64,000 bases of DNA from assembly GCF_018687715.1 (NCBI RefSeq), contig NC_056766.1, forward strand, positions 20,319,001-20,383,000, given 5' to 3'. This document shows positions 24,833 through 36,508 of the stretch, piece after piece. The notes beneath the pieces are model-generated. The model was not told where the DNA came from. It worked only from the letters and a program-made list of their open reading frames with translations, and searched no databases. The DNA is from Carya illinoinensis. Lineage: Eukaryota; Streptophyta; Magnoliopsida; Fagales; Juglandaceae. The position numbers and the translations under genes were made by a program. The number at the start of each line of letters is the position of its first letter. Within the stretch, counting starts at the first letter, position 1.

Positions 24833-24838
24833 TATAAA
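24833..24838 (+). promoter_or_regulatory. TATA box upstream of the antisense ORF
   Basis: CTATAAAAT at 24832-24840, with TATAAA at 24833-24838, lies 111 bp before the ATG at 24944. It is followed by a C/T-rich leader. It points away from the retrotransposon's own sense direction. Confidence 0.5.
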
Positions 24839-24943
24839 ATCAGTCTTAAAGCTCATCTAATCCTCATCAAGTTTTCTTCTCATCTCTATAACTCATCTAC
24901 GTTCCTTCAACATTCTCGTTTTAAGCCTTCTATTCATTTCTCA

Positions 24944-25381
24944 ATGGCTCATTCTTCTAACATTTCTCTAGATCCATCCATGAGACATTCTGCACCTCAA
25001 CCTCCTGTCCTTTCTGCAGCTGCCATTGGTGTCATGTTGCAGCAAGAAAATAATAATCTGACTAATAAGTTTGATTCTGATGCTATCTATGACTTGGTGA
25101 GTCTTGGGACTCGCTACTCTTCCTCTATTGTTGCTTTTTCCCAACGGCTACAAGACAGAAATCATGAAGTTGAAAAACTCAAAGAATAAATTATTGTACT
25201 TCAACGAATTGTTCAAGAATCTCACACAAGGGAAGGAATCATTCGGCAGAAGAATAAACAGTTGAAATCTTTATTAGATTCTTCATTCCGCTTGCCGGTT
25301 CCCATAGATAAGAATGACATAATATTGTATGAAGAGAATGAGAGTCTCAAACATGAGGCTAAGAATCTCAAGTTTATGTAA
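24944..25381 (+). pseudogene. antisense coiled-coil ORF carried by the SIRE-like element
   Basis: Plus strand, that is antisense to the element. The ATG at 24944 (TCTCAATGG context) opens 81 codons to TAA at 25187-25189. The same frame then continues for 63 further sense codons to TAA at 25379-25381, so a single nonsense change probably shortened a roughly 145-residue protein. The N-terminus is Ser/Pro-rich. The rest is charged with heptad-like Leu spacing (LQQENNNLTNKF, RLQDRNHEVEKLKE, EENESLKHEAKNL), suggesting a coiled coil. No sense-strand protein domain covers this stretch. Antisense ORFs are known in Ogre/Tat gypsy elements; I know of no assigned function for this one. Confidence 0.55.
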
Positions 25382-25430
25382 ACGTATTTAAAAAAATTTA
25401 TTTATATTTTTATTGATTCTGGTCTATCTT

Positions 25431-25990
25431 TTAAGAGATATTCATAGCATGCATCATACCTATTTCTCTTCTAATCATACATAATCTATCTTCTGGTAAA
25501 AGCTTTGTGAAAATATCTGCTAACTGATCGTGTATGTTTGTGAACTCTAGTACTATATCGTCTTTTTGCACATGATCTCGAAGAAAATGATATCTTATTT
25601 CAATATGCTTAGTTCTAGAATGTTGTATTGGGTTCTTTGAAAGATTTATAACACTTGTATTATCACATTTGATTGAAATGTGATTACACATGAGTTTAAA
25701 ATCTTCAAATTGTTGTTTCATGTAGAGAACTTGAGCACAACAGCTACCCGCAGCAATATATTCTGCCTCAACAGTAGATAGTGCAACAGAATTTTATTTT
25801 TTACGAAACCAGGAAACTAGTACATGACCTAAGAAATGGCATGCTCTACTAGTACTTTTTTTGATCTATTTTACAGCTAACATAATCTACATCTGTGTAG
25901 CTGATTAGATCGAAAGATGTGTACTTAGGGTACCATAACCCTAGGTTAATTGTACCACTAAGATATCTAAGAATGCGCTTAACTGCAATT
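25431..25990 (-). pseudogene. RNase H of SIRE-like element
   Basis: The open part 25431-25721 carries the C-terminal RNase H region (IKCDNTSVINLSKNP, then HIEIRYHFLRDHV and DQLADIFTK). The N-terminal RNase H blocks are read upstream to about 25990 in broken frames. Confidence 0.8.
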
Positions 25991-26013
25991 AAATGTGATT
26001 CTTTTAGAGATGA

Positions 26014-26866
26014 TTAAAAGCGTGCACATAAGCACACACTAAACATAATATCTGGTCTACTGGCTGTTAAATATAATAAGCTACCAATTATATCTCGATA
26101 TATTTTCGAGTCAACTGGCTTACTGGATTCATTTTTATCAAGTTTAGTTGATGGGCTCATTGGTGTTCCAATTTCCTTAGTACCTTTCATCCTAAACTTA
26201 TTCAGTAATTCCTTAATATATTTTGATTGATTGATGAATGTCCCACTTTTTGCTTGCTTAATTTGCAATCGGAGAAAGAATATAAGTTCTCCCATCATGC
26301 TTATCTCAAATTCTTCCTGCATAGTCTTAGCAAAAACTTGACACATATTTTCATTAGTAGCATCGAATAATATATCATCAACATAAATCTGAATTAAAAG
26401 AATATCATCATTTTCATATTTAATGAAAAGAGTTGTGTCCATTTTTCCTCTCGTATCAAGCTCTAGGAGCTTGTTTAAGTCCATATAATACTTTTGTGAG
26501 TTTGAAAACATGATTTAAGGAAATATGATTTTCAAAACCTGGAGGTTGCTCAACATATACCTCTTCATTTATAAAACCATTTAAGAAGGCACTTTTAACA
26601 TTCATTTAAAAAAGTTTGAAATCTTTATAACAAGTATATGCAAGTAGCATTCGAATAGCTTCTAATATTGCGACTGGTGCATATGTCTCATCATAATCGA
26701 TTCCTTCTTCTTGATTAAAACCTTGGGCTACAAGTCGAGCCTTATTTCTAGTAATGACACCGGACTCATATTTCTTGTTTCTAAAAACCCATTTTGTTCC
26801 AATAATAGTATGATTTTTGGGTCTAGGAACAAATGTCCAAACATCATTTCTTTCAAATTGATTCAA
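26014..26866 (-). pseudogene. reverse transcriptase of SIRE-like element
   Basis: Two open parts. 26606-26866 has the RT start (NDVWTFVPRP, KWVFRNK, LVAQGFNQEEGIDY). 26014-26511 contains an intact YVDD (IYVDDILF, near 26385) and the thumb region (SRPDIMFSVCL). Between them (26512-26605) the frame is interrupted by stops, though AFLNG and PPG blocks can be read. Confidence 0.85.
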
Positions 26867-27045
26867 CTATTCTTGCATAGCTAGAATCCAAGATTCATCA
26901 AGAAGTGCATCATCAATATTTTTTTGGGTTCAATCTGAGATAGAAAAGCAGTATGATTGCAAATATTTCTAAGAGATAATCGAGTACTTACACCTCGTGA
27001 AGGTTCTCCCAAAATTTGTTCAACTGGATGATCTTTCACAAATTT

Positions 27046-28184
27046 TCACTGTTTGATTGCATCTTGTATTAAATTTTGATTATCTTTTCTGATGGTTCCA
27101 TGTTGAACTTCTTCTATTATGTTCTCTTTGTTGAGATTGAGACTTTCCATATTATTTATACCTCCTGTTTCTTCATCAATAGATTTCTTGGAGAGTGGAG
27201 AATTAGATTCATCAAATACTACATGCATAGATTCTTGTACAGTTAAAATCTTTTTGTTGAATACTCTATAAGCTTTACTATTAGTAGAATACCCAAGAAA
27301 GATACCTTCATTAAATTTTGCATCAAACTTGTCTAAATTATCCCTGTCATTCAAAATAAAACATTTGCATCCAAATACATGAAAGTAACCAATGTTGGAC
27401 TTTTTCTCATTCCAAAGCTCATGGGGGGTTTTATCTAATTTAGACCTTAGCATAACTCTATTTATAACATAACATGTAGTACTTACCGTTTCGGCCCAAA
27501 AATAACTAGGCAAGTTGTTCTCATTGAGCATTGTTCTTGCCATCACTTGAAAAAATCTATTTTTCCTCTCTACTACCCCATTTTGTTGAGGAGTTCGAGG
27601 AGCAGAAAAATTATGCACAAAACTATTTTAAATGTTTCAATATTTTTATTAACAAACTCTTTTCCCCTATCACTTCGGATGTTTGAAATAGTATAACCCT
27701 TTTCATTTTGAATTCTCTTGCATAACTTGGTAAATGTATTATGTGTTTCATTTTTATGAGCAAGAAAGATGACCCAAGTATATCTGGAGAAATCTTCAAC
27801 AATAACAAATGCATAATATTTTCCTCCTAGACTTGCAACTCTGTTTGGTCCAAAAAGATTCATGTGCATCAGTTGCAATGGTCTAATAGTGAAAATATGT
27901 TTCTTGGTTTTAAAAGAAGTTTTTGTTTGTTTACCAAATTGGCATGCATCACAAATTTTGTCTTTAAGAAAATATGTTTTTAGTAAACCTCTCACAAAAT
28001 CATTTTTTGAAAGTTTGGAAATAAGTTCCATGTTGGCATAACCTAGTCTTCTATGCCATAACCAACTAGTTTCATTTTGAGCTGAAAAAAAAAATTGCAT
28101 CTTATGAGGTAATTTCTTCAAAATCGATTGTATAAACATTGTTGCTTCTAAAAGCAATAAAACAAATATTACAATCATGATCAT
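27046..28184 (-). pseudogene. integrase of SIRE-like element
   Basis: The GAG-pre-integrase motif (LWHRRLGYANMELI) is near 28040-28080 and the zinc region CDACQFGKQTKTSF near 27930. Catalytic blocks are HMNLFGP (Asp position reads Asn, near 27865), RSDRGKEF (near 27665) and NGVVERKNR (near 27575). A frameshift near 27600 separates the two open parts 27573-28184 and 27046-27618. The change at the first catalytic Asp suggests loss of activity even without the frameshift. Confidence 0.8.
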
Positions 28185-28422
28185 TCAAAATAATGCACTT
28201 ATCCATTTTGAAAGTAACTGTAAATCTTTTATCACATAATGCACTTATGTTCAAAAGATTATGTTTTAGACTTTCAATAAGTAGAACATCTTCAATTATA
28301 AGAGAAGATTCATTACCAATTTTACCTATTCCTACGATCTTCCCTTTCGAGTTGTCTCCAAATGTCACCTGTCCTTCTTCTTTAGATCTAAGATCAAATA
28401 ACTTAGTCTTGTTTCCCGTCAT
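28102..28422 (-). pseudogene. protease of SIRE-like element
   Basis: Just upstream of this open part the active-site region reads LDSRYLRHMTG, where LDSG is expected, so the Gly of the catalytic triplet is changed to Arg. The rest of the domain is recognisable (GKIVGIGKIGN, LKHNLLNISALCD). Confidence 0.7.
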
Positions 28423-28537
28423 GTGTCTTAAATATCTACTATCTAAAACTCATTTGTTTTTGCTTGTGGATGACTTCATACATACATATAAAAACAATTA
28501 AAATGATTTTTCTTGGTACCCAAGTTCTTTGGGTCCT

Positions 28538-30177
28538 TTATTTATTAGTATTAGAAGAAACAAGATTTTTAAGTACCCATATGACCCTAATAGTCATTGT
28601 ATGATTTCTTCTAATATGACAAGTATGATAATTATGACCATTTCTATTACAGAAATTGCAAATAGCATGTGATATATATGAAGAACTTGAATGGTTATAA
28701 TAATTTTTTTTTTTTTTGACAAAATTACTTTTACGAAAATAATTTTGAATTTTGGTTTTTGATGTAGAAAGATTATCAAAGAAATTTTTATAAGGTTTGT
28801 ATTTTTGTTTTGGCATATATCCTAAGCCTGCCTTGTCAAAAATACATATTTGACTATCAAGAAGTTTTTCAAAATTTCTTTTTCCATTCGTAAACTTTTC
28901 AACAATATTTTCTAAATCAGTTTTTTTCTTATTTAACTCAAGATTTTCATCTTTCAAAATGATACTTTCTTTTCTTAAAATATCAATTTCGTTTGTTAAA
29001 GAAAAATTTTTCTTTTTCAAAGCAGTATACTTGATACCCAATTTTTCAAATTCCTCATATACCTCTTCTAAAATATTTTACAATTTTTCATATGAAAGAT
29101 TTTCAATATTATCAAGATTTGTTACCTCAATGTCATCTTTAGCCATAAGATAAAAATTTGATGATTCTCCATTGCTTACTTCACTATATGAGCTACTTCA
29201 ATTATCATCCCATGTAGCTTTCATTACTTTCTTGCCCTTATTTCGATCTTTCTTTAGTATAGGACAATCTGGCTTGATATGACGAGGCTTATTGCATTTA
29301 TAACAAATTAAAATGTCATTTTTACCTGAATCTTTCTTGGAAAACTTTTTGAAGGATTTCTTCGGAGGAGTTTTATTTTTCTTTAAGAACCTCTGAATTC
29401 TTCTTGTTATCATCGCAACTTCTTAATCTTTGTCTTCATTTTTCTCATCGTCATTACTTTCACTTTCATGAGGAACAGCTTTAAGTGCCAAGCTTTTCTT
29501 TGGTTTTCCTCTTTCTTCTCCTTTTTTTAATGTGTACTCATGGGTGATAAGTAACCCGATGAGTTCATTCACTTCGAGTTTCTTGAGGTCTCTAGTTTCA
29601 AGAATCGCTGTCACTTTTGATTCCCAGCGTTTTGGTAGAGGGTTGAGAATTTTTCTTACTATCTTTACCTTGGAATAAATTTTGCCAAGAACTGTCAAGC
29701 TGTTTATGATATTAGTAAAACGAGTATGCATACTAGAAATAGATTCATCATCATTCATCTTAAACATTTTATATTCATGAGTAAGAATATAAATTTTTAA
29801 TTCCTTGACTTGCGAAATTTCTTCATAAGTAACTTCCAAGTTATCCCAAATTTCTTTTGTCGTATCAGAAGTCATTATTCTATTAAACTCATTTCCATTG
29901 AGAGCATTAAATAATAAATTCATAGCAGTTAAATTCAAAGTATAAAGTATATCGTCTTCACGATCAAACTCCTCTTCTTCCTTTTTGACCTTTACTCCAT
30001 CAACCACTTTTGTTGGAATATAAGGTCCATTTATAATGCATTTCCAGATTTCTCAACCTTGAGCCTAAAAAAATATTCACATTCTAATTTTCCAGAATGA
30101 GTAATTATCTCCACAAAAGAGTAGAGGCCGATTGCTAGATTGACTTTCACTAAATGAAACTGCAATGTTAGCCATAA
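28538..30177 (-). pseudogene. gag of SIRE-like element
   Basis: It starts at the minus-strand ATG at 30175-30177 (MANIAVSFSES). A frameshift follows near 30080, then a long open part 29423-30007 with the gag domain (LNGNEFNRIMTSDTTKEIWDNL). A zinc knuckle CYKCNKPRHIKPDC lies near 29270-29310. A Lys/Glu-rich coiled-coil part occupies 28850-29041, and a second knuckle CNFCNRNGHNYHTC is near 28610-28655. The two-knuckle, coiled-coil gag is typical of SIRE-type elements. Confidence 0.8.
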
Positions 30178-30221
30178 GATCTTAACTCAAAAGATAGTTA
30201 ATCTTATAATAGAGCTCTTAC

Positions 30222-30232
30222 CTCTGATACCA
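30222..30232 (-). other. primer-binding site of SIRE-like element
   Basis: The minus strand reads TGGTATCAGAG directly inside the 5' LTR, matching the 3' end of initiator Met-tRNA, the usual copia primer. Confidence 0.85.
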
Positions 30233-30234
30233 AT

Positions 30235-31577
30235 TATTACCCAGATGACTAATACAAGAGGGGGGTTGAATTGAGTTATATTAAAAAAATAACAATTATA
30301 AATCAAATATATAATATAAAATATAAACAAAATATGAAATAGCAATAAATATAAAGAGTAAGGGTAAGAGAGAAGCAAACTCAGTATGTTAACGAGGTTC
30401 GACCCCACTGCCTACATCCTCACCTCAAGCTACCCCTTGAGAATTCCCAAATTCACTATTCAACCTCCTTTAGGTGGAGATAGAAACCTATTACACCTTT
30501 AAATAACATCGCTACAAAGGATCTGTGTAGAACACCCTCTACACTTTCAATTACTTTACACGTGGTGATTCAACTATTCACCGTGTAGAACACTTTCTAC
30601 ACGCACAAGGGTTATACACCCCCTTTTTCTGATATAAGAGCTAATAGTGCGTAAGTTATCAGAAAACACTGCTCAATGTGTGAAATAAGAACAATACAGC
30701 GCAAACTATATCTCTCAAAATGAACAAGGATTAAGGCTCAATGTTTAGAGAAGAGAGAATGAAAGTTTTGAATAAATATTGTATGCTCTGAATGTTGTGA
30801 ATGTGAAACTCTCAAATGATCTATTTATAGGCATATGAGACTTCATATTCAAATTTAAAAAGATTCACATGTCAAAGACAACATCATTCACTTTTTCAAA
30901 AAATTCAAATAAAAAGTTTTTCTTTTTCAATTGTCAAAGATAACATCATTCATTTTTCAAAAACTTCAAACCTAATCTTTTACTTTTGGTATATGACAAA
31001 ATGAACACACTTTACTTTTCAAAAAAAAATCAAACCTAATCTTTTACTTTTTACATATGACAAAAGGAGTACACTTTACTTTTCAAATATTTCAAACAAA
31101 ATCATCTACCTTTTGCATAAGTCAAAAAAAGCATCAATCACTTTTGAAAATATTCAAATAAAACATGCACATGTGAAAGATGACAATCAATCATCTTTAA
31201 TATTTTCAAAATTCAACCCTTTAATCAAGGTATGCACATGTGAAAGATGACAATTAATCATATTTCAAAATTTTCAAATTTAATTTTCAAAATATTGATG
31301 CACATGTAGAAAATGTATTTTAATGCTTTATGATAAAAAATTAATTTTGAGCATTAATTCTAATTTTGAATTTTTAAGAGATTTACAATATTACTCTATG
31401 ACTTTAATGTGAATTTGTTCCCTTCTTGCTCATACTTGTTTCCTTGATGTGCTTGACTCCATTATGTAGACAACTTGAACTTGAAACTTCTTTATTCTTT
31501 GAATTCATTTATTATCATTAAAATCCATGTATATATATATATATAATTACATAAAACTTGAAACCTTGGGTTCAACA
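30235..31577 (-). repeat. 5' LTR of SIRE-like element
   Basis: 1,343 bp. It pairs with 23052-24386. The outer end is TTCAACA, followed by CATAT. Confidence 0.93.
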
Positions 31578-31582
31578 CATAT

Positions 31583-34500
31583 ATACATGTATTCTTTTTT
31601 TAACATGCATACATTCTTTTTTATCGCTTTCATTAGCCGGTGCACACTGTTGTGCCTCGTGTGTTAGGTTAGTGCTCTTTTGGACCTGATTTTGCTCGTG
31701 GCCACGGGTTGAGAATCCATTCCGTCAGGGTTTAGCACTGGGTACACTACCAGTACTACTTACCTGGCATTACAATCTGCCCAATCCATTCCTTTGGTAC
31801 CTTTTCCATTTCATTTATATGGCCGTTATGTATTTTTATACATTAAAGCATTCAGTCCATTCATTCATTTTAGTCCTTTCGTTCCTTTTCAATCTATTAA
31901 GTCCTTTATAGTTCTTTTATTCATTTCTTTCAGTTCTTACAGGTCTTTAAAGTTCTTACAATCCTTTCTTTCAGTTTATTCATAAAAAGTCATTTAAAAA
32001 GCATGAACTTAAACATCTTTCATGGCATCATTTAAAACATCAATTCATAGGGGCTATTTAAAACAATTTCTTCGCGTCTTTTAAAGCATAGGGTCGAGGC
32101 CTCTCATTTCATCTCATAAAAATACATATAATACATACTTCATATAGCATCCATCGACATGCATTCACTTACGTATTTTGGGTGCATGAAAAGGGGCTGT
32201 GAAGAAGGCCATTACGTGCATATACTTAAAAACTTATGCTTAGCATTCTTTCTTAAAATAGTGTTTCGTGTCAGTTCATAAAACTTGTTTCATAAAGAAA
32301 AGTGTCTCATTTTCATTTTCATTTATTTTAGAAAACTCTAGAAAAGTATAAAAGCAATACTTACCTCGACTTCATGTCATACTCATTCCATGTAATCCAT
32401 TCGTGTGCATGTCAGATGGCAACCTACATGCATACACATAACCTTACGTCGTTCTCTATCTAATGCATAAGCAACTATACTAGAAATAGAACTATGTTTC
32501 ACTTGGAACACTCTTTGTCCATCTCTGGGCTTTTACATGCCATTTACTATGCTAAAATCTTTGGAATTATATTCCTTAAAGTGAACTTCCATAATTCACC
32601 TTAGGGTTAAGATACTAAGATCTTCGTCTTATTCTTCTATCAGCCACATGTCAACGCATGACTCAGACTGACTAAGTCATGCATCCCAATCCAAGACAAC
32701 TTATCCATTACTACCTTCATGCATCCTAGCCCATACTCAATCCTCATTCCCATCCATACACATCACATGGCTTAAAGCCAACTCTGAGGCTAAAATATCG
32801 TGTAACTATACTAAGGACAGATTACCCATTACATATGGTAAACCTGCCCAGTACACGTGCCTCGCTAGAGACACATGTATTTTATCCATTTTTCACCTAA
32901 CATCAACTTATAGTCCAATGAATGTCTCCTTGTATAAACCAGCTCCATACTCTGATACCAACTTCTACTTAGACTCGGTTGGTAGGACTCTTCCTACTTT
33001 CTGACCCCTTTACAAGTTCATCTCGACACCTAAAAGGAGGACTGCATCCACAAATGCACTTCTGTCACATCACGTAGCTCGAGACTAATCTCGAGTAACG
33101 ACACGATGCCCATCATGCTTCCGCTACACTACTCTTACACTTTTCCACCACTTCACAAATAATCTCAGCCATAAGTCAATCACAAGGTGACACTCATCAC
33201 CTCAGACTACAGGCCACGTCACAGCTATTTCGGGACTATTACACAGTTTTTGACACTACTCAATATACTCTATGCTCCTCAACTATGCAACCATTCTTTT
33301 ATTCGTGACACGCCATACAGTGCATTGCTACACAACATAGAGTACACATCACATGTACCTCTTCAATCTACGCCACACGTCACATGGTGCACATCACATG
33401 ATGCACGTCACATGATGCATCGCTGCACTACCTGAAGTACCCAATGTGTACTCCCTTCACATACCATGCCACATCACAACTACAGCATACGCCTCATGCC
33501 CATACTCACAGCACAGTCCACAACACTACACAATTATGCCCAACACTTCGTTACACAGCCACACTTCACTTCACAACTACATAGCAAACTCTACAATTAC
33601 TAACAACACAGTGTACAGTCCAACCAACCAACTAACATTAATATAAATAATGAGAGATAGAGGGTTATACCATTAACAGGATAACCCATACTTTGCTCGC
33701 TGCCCACGATCAGGGCATCGGAGGAGTCTTACGTGGCAGTTAACACAGCGTACGGTGGCAGTTAGCCATGTACAGTGGCTATCCACTATGTAAAGTGGCA
33801 GTTTGGGCTTAGGGATAGCTAGGCATGGTCTTGGAAAGGCTTAAGGTGGCCTCATGGTGGTCTGGGTGGCGGAGCACGATGGCATATCATTGTAAACAGT
33901 GCACCCGAGAGAGAGTGAGGGTGAGTGAGAGGTGGGGACTATGGAATTTTGTGGGGAGCTAGGGGAAGGAAGAGGGAGGCTGGTGTAAGTGCTTGGTGGC
34001 AGGTGGTGGCGAATCTGGCTGTGAGTGGTGCAAACCATGCATGAGAGAGTGGGGGAGAGTGAGAGATGTAGGGACTTTGGTTGGACATGAAAATAGCTAG
34101 GGGAGGTTGTGATGGTCAGGGGAGGCTGTTGGTGGTGGTATGGTGGCGTGGGTAGCTGTTCACGATGGTTCACGGTGGAGAAATCGTGTGTGTGTATGCG
34201 TGTAGTGACCCATCGGAGAGAGAGGGAGGTAGGGGGAAAGAAGACCATGGAGTGGGGATGCCATTGGTGGTGGTCGGAGGCCAAGCTGGCCGTGTACAGC
34301 AGCGCTAGGAGGAGAAATGGGCTTGAAACCCATTTTGGATGAGCTTCCGTGGGAGGAGAAGAAGGGCACGTGGGAGCTCACCGGTGTGAGAGGATGTTGG
34401 CCAGAGGAGCAGTTGGTGACCGGCAGTGAGACCATGGGTGGTCGGTGGTGGCAGGGCTAGAGGAGAAGCTGCACGGTGAGAGGGAAGGGAGGCATGTCAG

Positions 34501-35108
34501 GTTGGGAGAGAGGGAGAGGAGAGAGAAGGAAAAGGGAAAAAGTGAGGAGTAAAAGAGAGGAGCTTGGGCATTTAATCTAGGTTCTTCATTTTGAGATCTT
34601 CAAAATGATCTAACTGTGATTTTAAATACTAATTTGAAAATGCGTAAGCATTTTATTTAATTTAAAACACAGAGAGGAATTAGGATATAATATTATTTTA
34701 TAAATTAAAGTTTATAAAATAATATTCCTTCATCATTAATTAAAATGATGAAGTCTCGTTAATCACTTAAAGAGAATAAAAATATTTAAATTAATTTAGA
34801 GTTTTCAACGTAAATTTAAATCTCGTAATATTTTTAAATGACTAAATTATTTAATTTAAATAGTTTTCCACATTTCTAATATTTTTGGAGCTTTTCAAAA
34901 ATATTATAATTGTGTTATTTAAAAACAAGTTTAGTCCAATAATACTAGAAATATCACAAATAAATATTTTCAGAATATTTAAAGTATTCGCAAGTTTTAA
35001 AATGTTAAACTTGCTTAAAAATCCACTTGATATTTTTTAAAACAAGCCATCGAGACTTCGCGCGTAAAACGAGGCTTGTAATTATAGAAAAAAAAATGAG
35101 CGGGTTAC
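31583..35108. repeat. right part of the Tekay-like solo LTR
   Basis: No coding content. It includes a CACATGATGCA-rich low-complexity stretch (33300-33440), GA/GT-rich sequence with short GAGAGAG runs (33900-34560), and an AT-rich tail. Open frames here are compositional. Confidence 0.55.
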
Positions 35109-35290
35109 TAGATTAGTGATATATCTAAGTATGGACTTCGGTGCGTTATGATACAAGAAGGAAGGGTAGTGGCCTACACTTCACAATAACTGAAGCACCA
35201 TGAGAAAAACTACCCTATCCATGATTTGGAACTAGCAACAATTGTCTACACCTTGAAAATTTGGCAACATTTGGTGCTTTTAAAACGATT
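35109..35290 (+). pseudogene. Ty3/gypsy RNase H relic (right part)
   Basis: Reads SKYGLRCVMIQEGRVVAYTS from about 35131, then YPIHDLELATIVYTLKIWQH. This is the RNase H that should follow the RT relic at 21855-22532. A stop follows TSQ. The two halves are now 12.6 kb apart. Confidence 0.75.
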
Positions 35291-35510
35291 TCCATGATGA
35301 TATAAAATCATTATAAATAAAAATGGACATAAAAATCAGGGTAATGAAAACTGTTAAATTAGAAAAATACAACGAAGAAAAATATCTACAGGATAAATTT
35401 TCTTGACATAGAGGTTTCCCTATTAGGTACGGCTATGTACATCTAGTAATTTTGCAACTTGATTTGAATGAAGGAGCAACAAAAATATCTTGGAAAAATG
35501 AATGGATATA
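35291..35510. other. unassigned AT-rich stretch
   Basis: No coding signal. A short part (about 35331-35380) resembles 43190-43250 (both contain ATAATGAAAA followed by AAATTAGAAAAA), which may reflect a common repeat. Confidence 0.35.
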
Positions 35511-35693
35511 AGAACTTACTTGATTTGAGTCTTCTTCTAGAGGAGATGTAAGCTAAAGTTGCAATCCAAGAGGCTGGAACATGAGCTGGAGAGTAGGAAA
35601 AAGAAGCTAACAAGAACTTACCTGATGTGAGTCTTCTTCTAGAGGAGATCTAAGCTAAAGCTCCAATCCAAGAGGCTTGAACATGAGCAAAAG

Positions 35694-36508
35694 TGATGTG
35701 AACCCCAATAGACTTGCTTTGAGACCCAACAACAATACTGGAAAAACAACCCCAAGAAAGCCAAACTCAGGTATATGGATGGAGAATCTAGACCCGATGA
35801 GAACCCGTTCAAAGAACCTAGATTATATCAAAATCTAGACCCATTGAAGAACCCGTCTCAAGAACCTAGATTACAAAGGAAGAACGCCACAAAGGTTTTG
35901 ATTTACCCTTGATAAGTTCAGAAGTTCAAGAAGAACAAGAGGAGATCACTCAACTCTCAATCACAATTCCATATAGTCTGCCTCTCAAATGAGGTTACAA
36001 GTGGTTTAAATAGACAATCTCCAAAACCCTAAGTAAACAATGCGTCGGGGTACTGTAGCGTGAACAGTGTCATACGCCGCACTACAGTTACTTCTGAAAC
36101 CCTAGTAAGACATAAAATTATAACTTTCCAAATAAACCCTTGGCCAAAAATACAAGGCCTTCCCAAAAATAACCCTAGTCCATTAGAAATAAGACATACG
36201 TGGGCCAAGCATCCTCAAGCCCACTTCTTCTAAACTAATAATAAAATACCGTTAAACAAATTGAAAGCCTTAACAACAATAGGCCCAATCTTTAAGTCAT
36301 GTCTTCCATAGGTTGTATCAAGTGGATCAAAACTGGTTCTTTTCCCTTTAAGCCCATCTTGAGTGTTGGGCTCTTCCTAGCTTCATCCCAAGTGGATTGC
36401 ACCAATCCTTGCATTGCTTCCTTGATCTTCTTGGCTCTTGATCTTGTAATTGGCCCATCTGGAATTTGCAAGGGATCTTTAAGGATAGCTCCACCTTGGT
36501 TCCCATCA
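35694..36508 (-). repeat. 3' LTR of CRM-like gypsy element
   Basis: 815 bp, TGATG...CATCA ends. It carries the last 217 bp of the integrase coding sequence on the minus strand. Confidence 0.97.

Larger units (their letters stand above)
23052..31577 (-). mobile_element. full-length SIRE/Maximus-like Ty1/copia element
   Basis: LTRs at 23052-24386 and 30235-31577 flank minus-strand gag, protease, integrase, RT and RNase H. The target duplication is a perfect CATAT (23047-23051 and 31578-31582). On the minus strand the primer-binding site TGGTATCAGAG (30222-30232) follows the 5' LTR, and a G-rich polypurine tract (24387-24400) abuts the 3' LTR. Long LTRs (about 1.34 kb), a long coiled-coil gag with two zinc knuckles, and a roughly 1-kb extra region after RNase H fit the SIRE/Maximus lineage. 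Coding frames carry stops, so it is defective. Confidence 0.93.
22533..35108. mobile_element. solo LTR (Tekay-like gypsy), split by a SIRE-like copia element
   Basis: The left part 22533-23051 begins TGTAATGTCC; the right part 31583-35108 ends GCGGGTTAC. The outer gypsy RNase H frame resumes directly after 35108, which fixes the right edge. Without the nested SIRE-like element it is about 4.0 kb. It has no protein domains, a purine-rich/GC-richer part (33690-34560) and an AT-rich end. No clean target duplication survives. Its ends resemble those of the solo LTR at 12298-19806, but interior identity was not measured. Confidence 0.6.

Noticed and set aside
33187..33646. Two plus-strand frames rich in His and Thr
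   Set aside because: They are caused by the CACAT-rich low-complexity part of the solo LTR.
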